Positions 9,896 through 21,756 are shown, numbered from the stretch's first letter. The stretch: DNA of 64,000 bases from Orientallactaga sibirica (GCA_036365145.1 JAEOAD010001365.1:6546501-6610500); one strand, 5' to 3'. Numbers and translations are program-made. The notes: generated from the sequence alone by a model not told the origin.

Positions 9896-10628
9896 ACAGA
9901 ATGAGGTACAGTCTAATGTAGGTGTTATGTTTTGTGTTTAAAATTGAATATGTAGACATATTTATTTGTGCAGAAAATATATTGAAGTCTATATATTAAC
10001 TGTGTATGGAAGTTATCAACAGGGTCTGGATTTGCGCTTGGGGCGAGGGGAAGGTGTGAGTCTCATAAAGGCATACATACCCTTTTATATAGTTTTAGTG
10101 ACAACCATGGTTTGAAACAAAAACAACTCTCCAGAGTGCTGAAATCCAATGACCAAATATCAAAAGGACAAAAGGGCCAGAGGTGCTCCAATGGCCCAAT
10201 CTGTGACAATTTGTGCCTGAACTATTGATGGTAATGCATTTATAATGACTAGAAAAAAAGCTGCTCAGAACTCACCGATGATAAAATGAATATCTGATTG
10301 GCGAGAACAAACCACTTTTCACTGTGGAGGAATTCTAATTTAAGAAACACGGACGTGAATACCATCAGAGTGTCAGCATGGTCATAGCCATGGGCAAGTT
10401 CCACCAATGGATACGAATGTCAGTGAGGACAGTGTGACAAGCCCCAGGGAGCCCAGGTTGTCTCCAAGACCCTCCTTCACATTCACAAAGAAGCAATGGT
10501 GCCTTTATAGCTGGAAATCCTGGAAGAGACCCTATCGTGACCCAGTATGCGTATAGTCGCCCCAGTAGGGAAAAGACATACAGTCCATGCACATTTCCTA
10601 GAGTTACACTGTGGGGGTGCAGAGTCGC
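9896..10628. other. AT-rich sequence, possible L1 3' UTR
   Basis: No gene is seen. Its position between an L1 ORF2 remnant and an L1-like 3' end suggests 3' UTR sequence of the same old LINE, but direct similarity is weak. Confidence 0.3.
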
Positions 10629-10976
10629 TGTGGTGGTTTGATTCAGGTGTCCCCCATAAACTTAGGTGTTGTGGATGTTAGGTTCCCAGCTGATGGAGGT
10701 TTGGGAATTAACGTCTCCTGGAGGCAGTGTATTATTGGGGGCGGATTTATGGGTGTTATAGCCAGTGTCCCCATGCCAGTGTTTGGCACACTCTCCTGTT
10801 GCTATTGTCCACCTGATGTTGGCCAGGAGGTGATGTCCACCCTCTGCTCATGCCATCGTTTCCCCTGCCATCATGGAGCTTCCCCTTGAGTCTATAAGCC
10901 AAAAATAAACCTTTTTTCCCCACAAGCTGCTCTTGGTCAGGTGATTTCTGCCAGCAACGCGAACCTGACTGCAACA
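10629..10976 (+). mobile_element. solo MaLR-type LTR, 348 bp, same subfamily as 28424-28772
   Basis: Starts 'tgtggtggtttgattcag' and ends 'gaacctgactgcaaca'. It is nearly identical in layout to the LTR at 28424-28772, so both belong to a relatively young subfamily. I found no matching 5-bp flanks here. Confidence 0.85.
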
Positions 10977-10984
10977 GGTAAACC

Positions 10985-11412
10985 TGTGGCATTTCTGCCT
11001 AAAACTGCACAACTTTCATGTGTTTATGAGACCAGGCAGGCTGAGGGGCATTCAACAAAACAGCTGACCACTACACTTCTACCCTGTCAAGGCCATGAAA
11101 GATGGAAAAAGTGTGAGGAACTGTCCCAGACTGGAGGAGGTTCAGGAAATATGACAATAAATGCAATGTGGGATGCTGGGTTGGATCCTGGCCCAGAAAA
11201 AGGGCATTAGTGGGACATTGGCGGAATCCACAGATTAATTAGTAAGATCATGCCAAGGTTAATTTCCTGGTCCTCTTCACCAAACGAAGAAATGTTAAGA
11301 TGTTCACGTTCAGGGAAGCTGAGGGAAGGGTAGAAGAGAGCTCGGCACTGTTTTTCCCAATTATTTTTGGTAAGTCTTCCCTGTCTTTGAAATAAAAAAC
11401 ATATATATGAAG
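10985..11412 (+). repeat. old LINE-1 (L1M-like) 3' end
   Basis: Contains a series of motifs I associate with the 3' end of mammalian-wide L1 elements: 'gaccaggcaggctgaggggc', 'ggatcctggcccagaaaaag', 'ggcattagtgggac', and a final 'tctttgaaataaaaaac'. The MaLR LTR just upstream interrupts it. The family label is from memory, so it is only moderately sure. Confidence 0.5.
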
Positions 11413-11418
11413 TCCATT

Positions 11419-11633
11419 TAAAAAATATTTTTATTTTATTTATTTATTTATTTGCAAGAAGAAAAAGAGAGAGAGAATGGGTGTGATGCATCAGGGCCTC
11501 TAGCCACTGTAGATGAATTCCAGATGCATGTACCATTTTGTTCATCTGGATCTATGTGGGTCCTGGGGAATCAGACTTGGGTCATTAGGCATTATAGGCA
11601 AGTGCCTTAACCGCTGAACCATCTCTCCCATCC
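11419..11633 (-). repeat. B2-like tRNA-derived SINE
   Basis: Reverse-strand copy with a (TTTA)n tail at the left and a head ending 'ccgctgaaccatctctccc' at the right. Confidence 0.9.
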
Positions 11634-11885
11634 AAAAAGTAAACTTTTAAAAATACTCCCTGGTAGTCTCGCCGGGATGAGCAATAAAGGACGTAAGGTA
11701 GTTTTCAGACCTTCAAGTCATTAAATCAAAATGGAAAATTCTCATTGTTAGCCTTTCCTTGGGACTTCACCAGCTTCCCTGTAAGACGAGAGGCCTTGGG
11801 CTCCCCAGCAGTGGACTCCCTCCATAGACATCTTGGGAGATGCAGCTAGACACGCTAGTTGATCCCTCAAAAACTGGGCAAACCA

Positions 11886-12053
11886 GGCTGGAGAGATGGC
11901 TTAGTGGTTAAGGTAGTTGCCTGCAAAGCCAAAGGACCCAGGTTTGATTCCCCAAGACCCCCGTTAGCAGATGCACATGGTGACAGGTGCCTTTGGAGTT
12001 GCTTTGCAGTGGCTGGAGGCCATGACATGTCCACTCTCTCTCTCTTTCTCACT

Positions 12054-12098
<45 letters not shown>

Positions 12099-12118
12099 AC
12101 AAACAAATAAACAAAAAC
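11886..12118 (+). repeat. B2-like SINE with long AAAT tail
   Basis: Full head and body, with a tail of about 14 AAAT-like units (12056-12116). The two long overlapping frames here are SINE artefacts. Confidence 0.93.
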
Positions 12119-12420
12119 ATTGGGAAAGCCGTTTGGGGTTAGCAACATTGAACAGAGAGGTTCAAGATGGAAATCTCAATCCTTCTATCCAAGAGTCTTC
12201 AGCACACACCCTCCAGCCATCTCCTCTCCGCTTGAGTGCTTTGGAAAGTGACTGCCATTTTACGATCTCCACTCCCATTAGGAGAACAGGACAATCATCT
12301 GGGACACGAGCCCCAGCCTTAATTCAGGGTACAAAGCCAGGAAGCTGACACGATCATTCCAAAAATGTCCAGGGCCAAGCAGCCGAAGAAGACGGGGGCC
12401 GCGGAGCCTCGACTCTTCGC
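12119..12420. other. unique sequence, no gene
   Basis: Mixed-composition unique sequence. Around 12363-12430 it is CG-richer, with several CpGs. No exon can be supported. Confidence 0.4.
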
Positions 12421-12960
12421 TCCCAGGGCAGCTAGGGATTCACGCTGAAGAGATGAAAATTATTTTGAAAACCAAGGCCAAAGGCCACGGGCATATATTT
12501 GCAGCAGATTATTGACACGAGTGTGCCATGGACCTAGCCAATCAGAAAGTAATTTTATAAACACTGTTATTAAACAGAAGGGCAATTACTTTAAGTAGTG
12601 GAAAAATGTCAGGGTCATACATGAAATTTTGTGGGTATCACATTTTATTTGACACTCGGTGGATCAATGACTCCAAGGAAATGTATTCAGAAATTATGTG
12701 TACCATGTCACCAACTTAAAGCTAAACCTCCCCACACAGATCATCCAAATTTAGAAAAGGGAATTATTTCCAGTTTGTCCCATTGGCTGAGAATCCAAAA
12801 ATCAAAGCTCTTTATATGTAAAAGTGTGAGAGTAATTAAGATTATGTGGCATGGTTGCAAACATGGTTTCTACGACCACACATTAAGAGAAACATTTTTC
12901 ATTTTTCTTGATCAATTGAACATGGAAGATTTTTATATTGGTGCTTTTTTCTGTTTTGGT
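12421..12960. other. AT-rich block resembling conserved non-coding DNA
   Basis: No repeat family is recognisable. It is rich in short homeodomain-type cores (attattga, gtaattt, caattac) and a CCAAT-type 'gccaatcag'. This composition is typical of conserved enhancers in gene deserts. Conservation itself cannot be seen from one sequence. Confidence 0.3.
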
Positions 12961-12962
12961 AT

Positions 12963-13183
12963 TTTTTAAATATTTTATTTTATTTATTTATTTGACAGAA
13001 ACAGGGAGGGAGAGAGAAAGAGAGGGAGAGAACGGGCACACCAGGGCCTCCAGCCACTGCAAACGAACTCCAGAAGCATGTGTCACCTTGAGCATCTGGC
13101 TAACGTGGGTCCTAGAGAATCAAACCTGGGTCCTTTGGCTTTGCAGGCAAATGCCTTCACCGCTAAGCCACCCCTCTAGCCCC
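12963..13183 (-). repeat. B2-like tRNA-derived SINE
   Basis: Reverse-strand copy from the (TTTA)n tail to the head at 'cgctaagccacccctctagcccc'. Confidence 0.92.
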
Positions 13184-13199
13184 CTGTTTTGGTATTGAT

Positions 13200-13320
13200 A
13201 TAGGGACTTGCTATAGTCCAAGACTGACCTTGGAATTCACTAAGTAGTCTTAGGCTGGCCTTGAACTCACAGAGATCCATCTACTTCTGCTTCCCAAGTA
13301 CAGGGATGAAAGGTTTATTC
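13200..13320 (-). repeat. old B1-like SINE
   Basis: Minus-strand B1 signature: 'ggccttgaactcacagag', 'ttctgcttcccaagta'. Diverged and 5'-incomplete. Confidence 0.7.
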
Positions 13321-13361
13321 TGCATAAAGAGATCATGTGTCAAAATAAAATAAAACAACAA

Positions 13362-13390
13362 CAACAATAATAATAATAATAATAATAATG
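13362..13390 (+). repeat. (AAC)n/(AAT)n microsatellite
   Basis: Four AAC-type units followed by about eight AAT units. Probably the expanded tail of a flanking SINE. Confidence 0.8.
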
Positions 13391-13404
13391 AACAAGTTGG
13401 CCTT

Positions 13405-13547
13405 TTGTGTGTTTTTGAGATAGGGGCTCACTAGAGCCCAGGCTGACCTGGAACTCTGTAGTTCCAGGCTGGCCTCGAAGTCACAACGATCCTCCTACCT
13501 CAGCCTCCCAAGTGCTGGGATTGAAGGTGTGCACCACCATGCCAGGC
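13405..13547 (-). repeat. B1-type SINE
   Basis: Minus strand with 'tgagataggggctcac', 'aggctggcctcgaag', 'ctcctacctcagcctccca' and 'ggtgtgcaccaccatg'. Nearly full length. Confidence 0.88.
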
Positions 13548-13556
13548 TTTGGTATT

Positions 13557-13557
13557 C

Positions 13558-13600
<43 letters not shown>

Positions 13601-13786
13601 TTTGAGACAGAGAGAGAGAGAGAGAGAGAGTAAGGATGGGCGCACCAGGGCTTCTAGCCACTGCAAACAAACTCCAGACACATGCGCCACTATGTGCATC
13701 TGGCTTATGTGGGACTTGGAGAATCAAACCTGGATCCTTAGGCTTCACAGACAAGTGCCTTAACTGCTAAGCCATCTCTCCAGCCC
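13557..13786 (-). repeat. B2-like SINE with expanded TTTA tail
   Basis: About eleven TTTA units, then a (GA)n tract and a complete head ending 'ccatctctccagccc'. The flanks 'tttggtattctta' and 'tttggtattcttt' are a target-site duplication of about 12 bp. Confidence 0.94.
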
Positions 13787-14206
13787 TTTGGTATTCTTTT
13801 TTAAGGAGTATAAGATGGATCCAGGGGCAGCCTTTCTGGGATGTCTGTTTATAAAGCGAGGGGCCCTAAGGTCTACCACTGCTCTCCCAAACATACGTGA
13901 GACTTGGGCTGTGACCATGTGTCACTAACAGTCTCATAAGTGCACAGAAAGGGGATGGAGGAGGGACTCCAGGATCCCTTTTCCCACACCTGTGGAGGAC
14001 AGAGTCCCTGGTCCCATCAGGTGACCAGGTAGATTATTCCACCCCTTAAAGAGTTTGGAATGATTTCTGGTGGCTCTAGCATCTTCCAGCTGTTCCCCGC
14101 CCCCAACCCCGTCCTAGCAATGACCTTGTACTTAGTATGTGTCATCTGGGCCAAGGAAGCTGGGCAGGAGACACACTGGAGACCAGCAGTAAAAATACAG
14201 TGTGAG
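13787..14206. other. unique sequence, no gene
   Basis: Moderately GC-rich unique DNA. No splice-bounded coding segment or repeat family is recognised. Confidence 0.4.
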
Positions 14207-14427
14207 GCTGGAGAGATGGCTTAGTGGTTAAGACGCTTGCCTCCAAAGCCAAAGGACCCAGGTTTGACTCCCCAGGACCCACATAAGCCAGATGCATAAG
14301 GAGGCGCATGTATCTGGAGTTTGTTTGCAGTAGCTGGAGGCCGTGGTGTGCCCGTTCTCTCTTTCTCTCTACCTGCCTATTTCTGTAGCTCTCTCTAAAA
14401 TAAATAAAAATAAAGTATTTAAAAAAA
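14207..14427 (+). repeat. B2-like tRNA-derived SINE
   Basis: Head with 'tggcttagtggttaagacg' and B box 'ggtttgactcc', then a body, a CT tract and an A-rich tail. Confidence 0.92.
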
Positions 14428-14802
14428 CAGAGTGATGAATGAAGGATAACGAGAACCTCTTCAAAGTTAACAAGTACAGTGAAAATAAACAGTGGAGACT
14501 GGAGTCACGTGGCCACATGCATGGTTTTGCCTTCTGTGATTTCAATTACCCATGGCCAACCTGGTCCATACATATGACATGAAAAGAATAAAATATCAAT
14601 CATTTTACATTTTAAATGTGATACTGCTTTGAGTAGCACAGTGACATGTCATTCCATTTCCCTTGGTCCTGCCCGGGGCTGGGAAGCCTTCCTTTCTCAG
14701 CATATCCACGCTGAGCACGTCACCTGACCCTTAGCTCTTTGGTAGCTGTCTGGTTATGAAGCTAGCTCTCTGTTGCGAAGCTTACGTTCAGCCTGAGCTT
14801 AG

Positions 14803-15012
14803 GGCTGGAGAGATGGCTTGCCTGCAAAACCCAACAACCTGGGTTCAATTCCCCAGTATCCATGGAAGTCAGATGCACAAAGTGGCACCTGCACCTGGAG
14901 TTTATTTGTAGTGGCTAGAGGTCCTGGAGCATCCATACTCAATCTCTCTCTCTCTCCTTTCTATTTATCTATCTCTATCCCTCTCTGCTTGCAAATAAAT
15001 ACATAAAATTTT
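14803..15012 (+). repeat. B2-like SINE with a 16-bp A-box deletion
   Basis: The head reads 'gagagatggcttgcctgc', missing the bases between two 'ctt' triplets that normally hold the A box and 'ggttaagg'. The B box 'ggttcaattcc' remains. This copy should be a poor Pol III template. Confidence 0.9.
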
Positions 15013-15194
15013 GTAAGTTGAGTCTATATGGGAGCCCACGCTTCATCACAATGCTGGAGGGTTCCCTTCATCTCACCATGTGGCCTTCACATGGTTGGCT
15101 GAGTGCAATCCAGTTCAGTATGTTGAGAGAGCTCACAGTCATGTAACTGCCTTTAAAGTGTGCTCTTATAAGCATGCGGCTAGTCTTACTATGC

Positions 15195-15300
15195 CTTCTT
15201 GACAGGAAATAAGGCGGAAGAGCTGGACCAGAGGATACCTGGCACCCTCCTCTTGCCTCCACACGTGTGCAGATGGGGTACATAGATCTGCATAAACACA
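15195..15300 (+). repeat. B4 SINE 3' end
   Basis: The sequence 'aataaggcggaagagctgg ... gatacctggcaccctcc ... ttgcctccacacgtgtgcag' matches the 3' part of B4. A CA tail starts here and continues directly into the large array that follows. The B4 5' half is not recognisable. Confidence 0.65.
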
Positions 15301-18117
15301 CACCACATACTACACACACACACCACATAATACATACACACACATACACATACACACACACATAATACACATACACATACCACATAATACACACACACAT
15401 ACCACATAATACCACACACATACACACATAATACACACACATACATACACATAATACATACACACATACCACATACACACACATACATATATACATATAC
15501 ACACACATACCACATAATACAATACACACACACATACCACATACATACACACATACACACACATACATACACATAATACATACCACATAATACACACACA
15601 CACACACACACACATAATACACACACACATACCACACATAATACACACACACACATACACACATAATAATACACACACACATACCACATACACACACACA
15701 CATACACACACACATACACATACACACATACACATATAACACACACACATACCACATAATACACATACACACACACATACACATACACATAATACACACA
15801 CACACATACACACACACATATACACACATACCACATAATACACACACACATAATACACACACACACATAATACCACATAATACACACACATACACATATA
15901 CACACATAATACACACACACATACACATACACACACATACATACACACACACACACACATACACACATATACATATACACACACACATACCACATAATAC
16001 ACACACACATAACACACACATACACACACATAATACACACACACATACCACATATACACACACATACACACATAATACACATACATACATACACACACAT
16101 ACCACATAATACACATACCACATAATACACACACACATACACATAATACACACACACATACACACACACACATACACACATACACACACACACATACACA
16201 TAATACATACCACATAATACACACACATACCACATAATACACACACACATACATACAATACATACACATACACACACACATACCACATACACACACACAC
16301 ATAATATACACACACACACACATACCACATATACACACACATACCACATAACACACACATACCACACATACATACACACATAATATAATACACATACCAC
16401 ATAATAATACACACACATACACACACACATACACACATAATACACACACATACATACACATAATACACACACATAATACACACACACACCACATATAATA
16501 CACACACATACCACATAACACACATACCACATAATACACACACACATACCACATACCACACACACATACCACATAATACACACACACATACCACATAATA
16601 CACACACACACACCACATAATACACACACACATACCACACAATACACACACACATACCACACAATACACACACACATACTACATAATACACACACACATA
16701 CACACACACACATACCATAATACACATAATACACACACACACACATATCACATAATACACACACACACACACATAATACACACACACATACCACATACAC
16801 ATACCACATAATACACATAATACACACACACACACATACATAATAATACACACACATACCACATAATACACACACACATACCACATAATACACACACACA
16901 TACCACATAATACACACACACATACCACATACTACACACACACATACCACATAATACACATACCACATAATACACACACACACATACCACATAATACACA
17001 CACACACATACCACATACTACACACACACACACATACCACATAATACACACACACATACCACATAATACACATAAACATACCACATACACACACACACAT
17101 ACCACATAATACACACACACATACCACATAATACACACACACATACCACATAATACACACACATACACACACACACCACACACACACACACATACCACAT
17201 AATACACACACACATACCACATAATACACACACACATAATACATACATACACACATACCACATAATACACACACACATACCACATAATACACATAATACA
17301 CACACACATACCACATAATACACACACACATACCACATAATACACACACATACACATAATACACACATACATACCACATAATACACACACACATACCACA
17401 TAATACACACACACATACCACATAATACACACACACATACCACATAATACACACACATAATACACACATACACATACCATAATACACACACACATACATA
17501 CCACACACACATACCACATAATACACACACACATACACACACATATACACACATACACACATACCACACAATACACACACATAATACACACATACACATA
17601 ACCACACACACATACCACATACACACACACACACATACACACACATACCACATAACATACACACATAATACACACACACACATAATAATACACACACATA
17701 CACACACACACACACACATACATAATAACACACACACACATACCACATAATACACACACACATACACACACACACATACACACATACACACATACATACA
17801 CATACACACACACATAATACACACACACATACACACATAATACACACACACACATACATAATACACACACATATACATACCACATAATACACACACACAT
17901 AATACCACATACTACACACACATACACACATACACACACACACCACACACACACATACACACATAATACACACACACACACACATACCACATAATACACA
18001 CACACACCACATAATACACACACACATATCACACAATACATACATACATACCACATAATACACATATACATACCACATAATACACACACACACCACATAA
18101 TACACACACACACAACC
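15301..18117. repeat. 2.8-kb CA-rich minisatellite, 22-bp unit
   Basis: Tandem array made of (CA)n mixed with a unit that is clearest at about 16500-17460: ccacataatacacacacaca plus 'ta', 22 bp. The left part is less regular and rich in 'catacacaca' variants. Read on the minus strand the units contain no stop codon in any frame, and 22 is not a multiple of 3. This produces several overlapping open frames of up to 963 codons that are composed almost only of C, V, Y, M, G, I, L and W. I take these to be non-coding. Confidence 0.95.
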
Positions 18118-18497
18118 ACCCCACAGGCTACACACACAACAACGAAAAGCCACCCAAATCTTAAGGTGACATGAAACTCCTTTCCTTCCCATTTTGACCA
18201 TATCGATTCCATTTGCTCATGTATCAAGTGCAAACTAGACTGGGGGAGCCTCGTGCCCAGTTAGCCGAGTGCACAGTCCTCTCGCCATGGTCAGGATGGC
18301 CTAGCGGCTTGCTTAGCTTCCCCAGGACCTATGAGCAGGGCCTGATAGGGACCAGTGAGCCCGGAACATTCCTGAGGGTGGGAACACTGTGATCCCCTGA
18401 CATGCCTGCCCAGCCCCAGCAGGACCTGCTTGCAAATGGGATTGCACTCACTGTCGCCTCTGTCCCCACCCCAACACCAACAAAAGGCATGTACCAG
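18118..18497. other. unique sequence, no gene
   Basis: GC-moderate unique sequence right of the minisatellite. No repeat family or exon recognised. Confidence 0.4.
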
Positions 18498-18716
18498 GGC
18501 TAGAGAGATGACTTAGTGGTTAAGGTGCTTGCCTACAAAGCCAAAGGATCCAGGTTCAATTCTCCAGGACCCACGTAAGTCAGATGCACAAGGTGGCAGA
18601 TGCATCTACAGTTTGTTTGCAGGGGCTGAAGGCCCTAGCATGCCCATTCTCTCTCTCTCCCCCACCTTTCTCTGTCTCTAATAAATAAATAATTTTAAAA
18701 AAACCTAATTTTTTTT
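18498..18716 (+). repeat. B2-like tRNA-derived SINE
   Basis: Head 'gctagagagatgacttagtgg', B box 'ggttcaattct', a CT tract and an A-rich tail. Confidence 0.92.
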
Positions 18717-18895
18717 TAAAGCACGTACCATGCAGGTTGAATTTGCAGATTAAAGTGAGTCAGAAACATTTGAGGATTTTTGGTGTTAATAAAGGAAAAA
18801 CCGTTGTGCAATGTGATGCCCGTTACTTTTGCTTGTCTCCTCATTAGAAAGAAGCTTCTAGGTTGAGAGTGTGCCTCTGTCTGTCACCTTCATAT

Positions 18896-18946
18896 TTACA
18901 GTATTAAGCCCACAGTAGGTTCTCAATAAATACCTGTGACATGGAT
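18896..18946 (-). repeat. L2 LINE 3'-end remnant
   Basis: The sequence 'cccacagtaggttctcaataaatacctg' is the reverse-complement signature of the L2 3' end. It runs directly into the tetranucleotide array at 18946. Confidence 0.6.
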
Positions 18947-19140
18947 ATGTGGGTGGGTGGGTGGATGGATAGATGGGTGGATGAACGTATGGATGTATGA
19001 ATGGATAGATTTATGGATACATTTATGTACATATGTAAGTATGCATTTATATATATGAATGGATAGGTGTATGCGTGTATGGATAGATGGACAGATGAAT
19101 GAATTGGTGGATGACTGTGCAGACAGATGAATGAATTCCT
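18946..19140 (+). repeat. (GGAT/GGGT)n tetranucleotide array
   Basis: Degenerate gggt, ggat, agat and gtat tetramers over about 190 bp. The L2 3' end carries its own short (GAAT)n-type tail, so the array may have grown from it. Confidence 0.85.
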
Positions 19141-19295
19141 GGACTCTATGAGTGAAATCATTTCTCTACCCATACACACTGACTGTCCTTCTGAATACAG
19201 AAACTTCATCACCGCTCACAACAATGAACCTTTTCGTTTTCAAAGCTTTATATTTAAGAAAGCTCTCTCTCTTTCTCTCTCTCTCTCGTTTTTAA

Positions 19296-19447
19296 AGCCA
19301 CATCTCATTGAGCCCTCACAATAGATCTGTCAGAGAGGCCTAGCAAGAATTATTATTCTATTTGCCAGCTACAAAAATTGAGATCCAAAGATGTTAAGAC
19401 CTAGTCACACAGCTCAAGAAGCAGAGCTAGGAGCTGAATTCAGCTCC
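19296..19447 (+). repeat. MIR SINE remnant
   Basis: Matches the second half of MIR in order: 'tctcattgagccctcacaat', 'attattattctatttgcc', 'gttaagacctagtcacacagctc', 'gcagagctaggagctgaattc'. This is an old mammalian-wide SINE fragment. Confidence 0.75.
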
Positions 19448-19471
19448 AGGAAAATGCGGTTGAAACCAACC

Positions 19472-19568
19472 TGAGGCACATGTGTGTGATGCCAGCAGCT
19501 GGGATACTGAGGCAAGAGACTGGAGAGTTTGAGCCCAGCCTGGGATATATGTGGAGAAATTAAAACAA
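19472..19568 (+). repeat. old B1-like SINE fragment
   Basis: 'gtgatgccagcagctgggatactgaggcaagag' and 'gtttgagcccagcctggg' are B1/7SL-type blocks, ending in an A-rich tail that leads into the GGAA-rich tract. Confidence 0.65.
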
Positions 19569-19757
19569 AACAGGAAGAAGGAAGGAACAAAGGAAAGAAG
19601 GGAGGAAAGGAGAGAAGGAGAGAGGGAGGGAGGGAAGAAGAAAAGAGGGAGGGAGGAAAGATAAGAAGGGAGGGAAGAAAGGAAGGGAGGGAGGAAAGGA
19701 AGGGAGGGAGGAGAGAGTAGAGGAAGGAGGAAGGAAAGGAGGAGGAAGGAAGCAAGA
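19569..19757 (+). repeat. purine (GGAA/GGGA)n tract
   Basis: Almost pure A/G over about 190 bp. It could form H-DNA. Likely the expanded tail of the SINE just upstream. Confidence 0.9.
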
Positions 19758-20794
19758 TATATTATAGAGGTGACGCTCCTTACATCTAACCAACTGAGCT
19801 AAAGGGTCAAGATGCCAAGTTCCTTATTTCTAAACTTCTGAAAAGCAGTTTGGCATTGTGGAGGAAGTGTCCAGACACGGTTACCCAGCAGAAGCGTTCA
19901 GTCGGGTCTTACTTCCTCGCTTCTGCTTCTGCACGTACTCCTAGCCCACCCGGGCCTCACATTGTAGCCTCTCTCCTGCGGTGCCCAAAATCTTGTTTAA
20001 TGTCTATGAGCGACCTTATTTCTTTCTGAGAGCTTGGATAGAGCAGGGTACTAGGTATGTGTACAAGGAACAACTGAATTTTTAAAAATGTGGGAAAAAA
20101 TGATTATACTCTAATATGGTCTAGAAGGGATTTCTTTCTGAAATTGTCTCATCCATCAGATTGAGCACAAGTCCCCATGTTGCACTGAGCAAACCAAGAA
20201 GAGACCAGACAGACATGGGGCCCTCTCTTATCTACCATGTCCCCGTTTGGGGCTGACTCCTCGCTCCTCCCACGTGACCATTATGGCAGAAGTGCATGGC
20301 TGTGTCTGTGATCTGTGCCAGCCCCGAGGAAACCCACAAAAAGAAGTGTGGTGCTGAAGACTGCAGATATCCAAGCTGCCTGGGCCTCACCCCACTAGCG
20401 TCTGCGCTGTGTCAGCGTCTGCTGGAGGCACCCCGCCCCCAGACCACTACCCAGCGTGGCTCAATTGTGCATCACAGGCTGGAATCAGTGAGCCTACAGC
20501 TGGCCAAACAGCTGGTGCCTCATAAATGCTCCAGGCAGGACCAGTGCCGGCCAGCTCTCCTGAAACGCCACAACTGGTTTGTACCCAGCAGGTGCTCATG
20601 GGATGCACGTAAAGAACTCACCTCCTCCTTACCTGAGGTCATGCTCACCTGCCCCAAAGGGCCCAGATAGATTCTCCTTGTGATTCTGAGGACACAGGGG
20701 CAAAGGTTCACTAAGCAAAGATGTCCATTTCATCTGCTCAGAATTGCCTCTGTCAGATTTCAAGGTTATTTCTGGTCTGCCACCTGACTTTTTT
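19758..20794. other. unique sequence, no supported gene
   Basis: Contains a 124-codon open frame (20296-20670) of unremarkable, cysteine-rich composition. It has no recognisable domain, and I see no clear splice or promoter context, so I do not call a gene. Confidence 0.4.
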
Positions 20795-20952
20795 GGGGGG
20801 AGGGAGTGGATTTTCAAGCTAAGGTCTTGTTCTAGCCCAGGATGACCTGGAATTCACTATGTAGTCTCAGGGTGGCCTTGAACTCACAATGATCCTTCTA
20901 CCTCTGACTCCAGAGTGCTGGGATCAAAGGCATGCACCACCACACCTAGCTA
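20795..20952 (-). repeat. B1-type SINE
   Basis: Minus strand with 'cctggaattcactatgtagtctc', 'ggccttgaactcacaatgatcc' and 'caaaggcatgcaccaccac'. Confidence 0.9.
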
Positions 20953-21594
20953 CTTTCATTTGTAAAATATAATCATTGCATTAAAGAGGAAATATGAAAG
21001 GAAGCTATCAAAGGGCAAAGGAAACTTAATTAAAATTAGCAGTGAAAATGATAATGTTGCAAAAATGTCAACAAAAAGCCTCGTTTTTTTGCACCAACAA
21101 AAACAAACTGTAAAGCAGAGGAAATGACACATAAATTAAGAGACCTTTTGAGAGCAGGTATTACACACCCAACCACGGGGAAAGTGAGGGAGCTTCTGAC
21201 TGGAGCGTCTTTCATAACTAAAGAGCACGGGTCACCTTGTGGAACCTCAAGGGAGTGAGGGAAGGGTTCCCCTCCCCAGGATCCTCGCCTTGCAGCAGAA
21301 GAACACGCCATGGCTCTGGATGTGTATGCCACGTACAGATAGCAGGGTAATGAGATGGCTCGGCCAGGTGCCCCGACTCCTGATCAGCATCCCTGTGTCA
21401 CCTGTAAGCACACCCTCGGACACCTCATGTCCCCTCTTCTGTTCCAGTCAGTGGCTCCACATGAGCCAGTGTCCCTGGAGCTTTGGGCTCCGTGAGTCCT
21501 GACTAGAAATTGTTGTAATACACAGTACTTCTAAGAATCCACTTCCTATCCATCACTCCCCTGACAGAGGTCATCATGCAGTCCTTTTAAAAAA
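20953..21594. other. unique sequence, no gene
   Basis: The first 150 bp are AT-rich (about 20960-21150) and the rest is mixed. No repeat family recognised. Confidence 0.4.
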
Positions 21595-21756
21595 ATTTCT
21601 ATCTTGTTTTATTTTGTTTTGAATCAGGTTCCCACCTGGGAGTCCAGGCTGGTCTTGATCTCGCTACGTACAATAGAGTGGTCTTGAACTCATGACTTTC
21701 TGATTCAGCCCCCCAAGTGTTGGGATTAGAGGTGGGCTCCTCACCACACCTGACTT
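21595..21756 (-). repeat. old B1-like SINE
   Basis: Minus strand with 'gagtccaggctggtcttgat', 'tggtcttgaactcatgac', 'ccccaagtgttgggattaga'. More diverged than neighbouring B1s. Confidence 0.75.

Noticed and set aside
12363..12430. CpG-rich patch as a promoter or CpG island
   Set aside because: Too short (under 100 bp) and without TATA, initiator or exon nearby.
15301..18117. CRISPR-like array (regular 22-bp repeats)
   Set aside because: There are no unique spacers; the units are contiguous simple sequence in a mammalian genome.
15068..18233. Long minus-strand open frames (433-963 codons) in the minisatellite
   Set aside because: They come from a repeat unit that has no stop codon on the minus strand in any frame. 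All three frames are open at once and the composition is extreme.
20296..20670. 124-codon frame that might be an exon
   Set aside because: No recognisable domain, no defensible splice context, and length within chance expectation for GC-moderate DNA.
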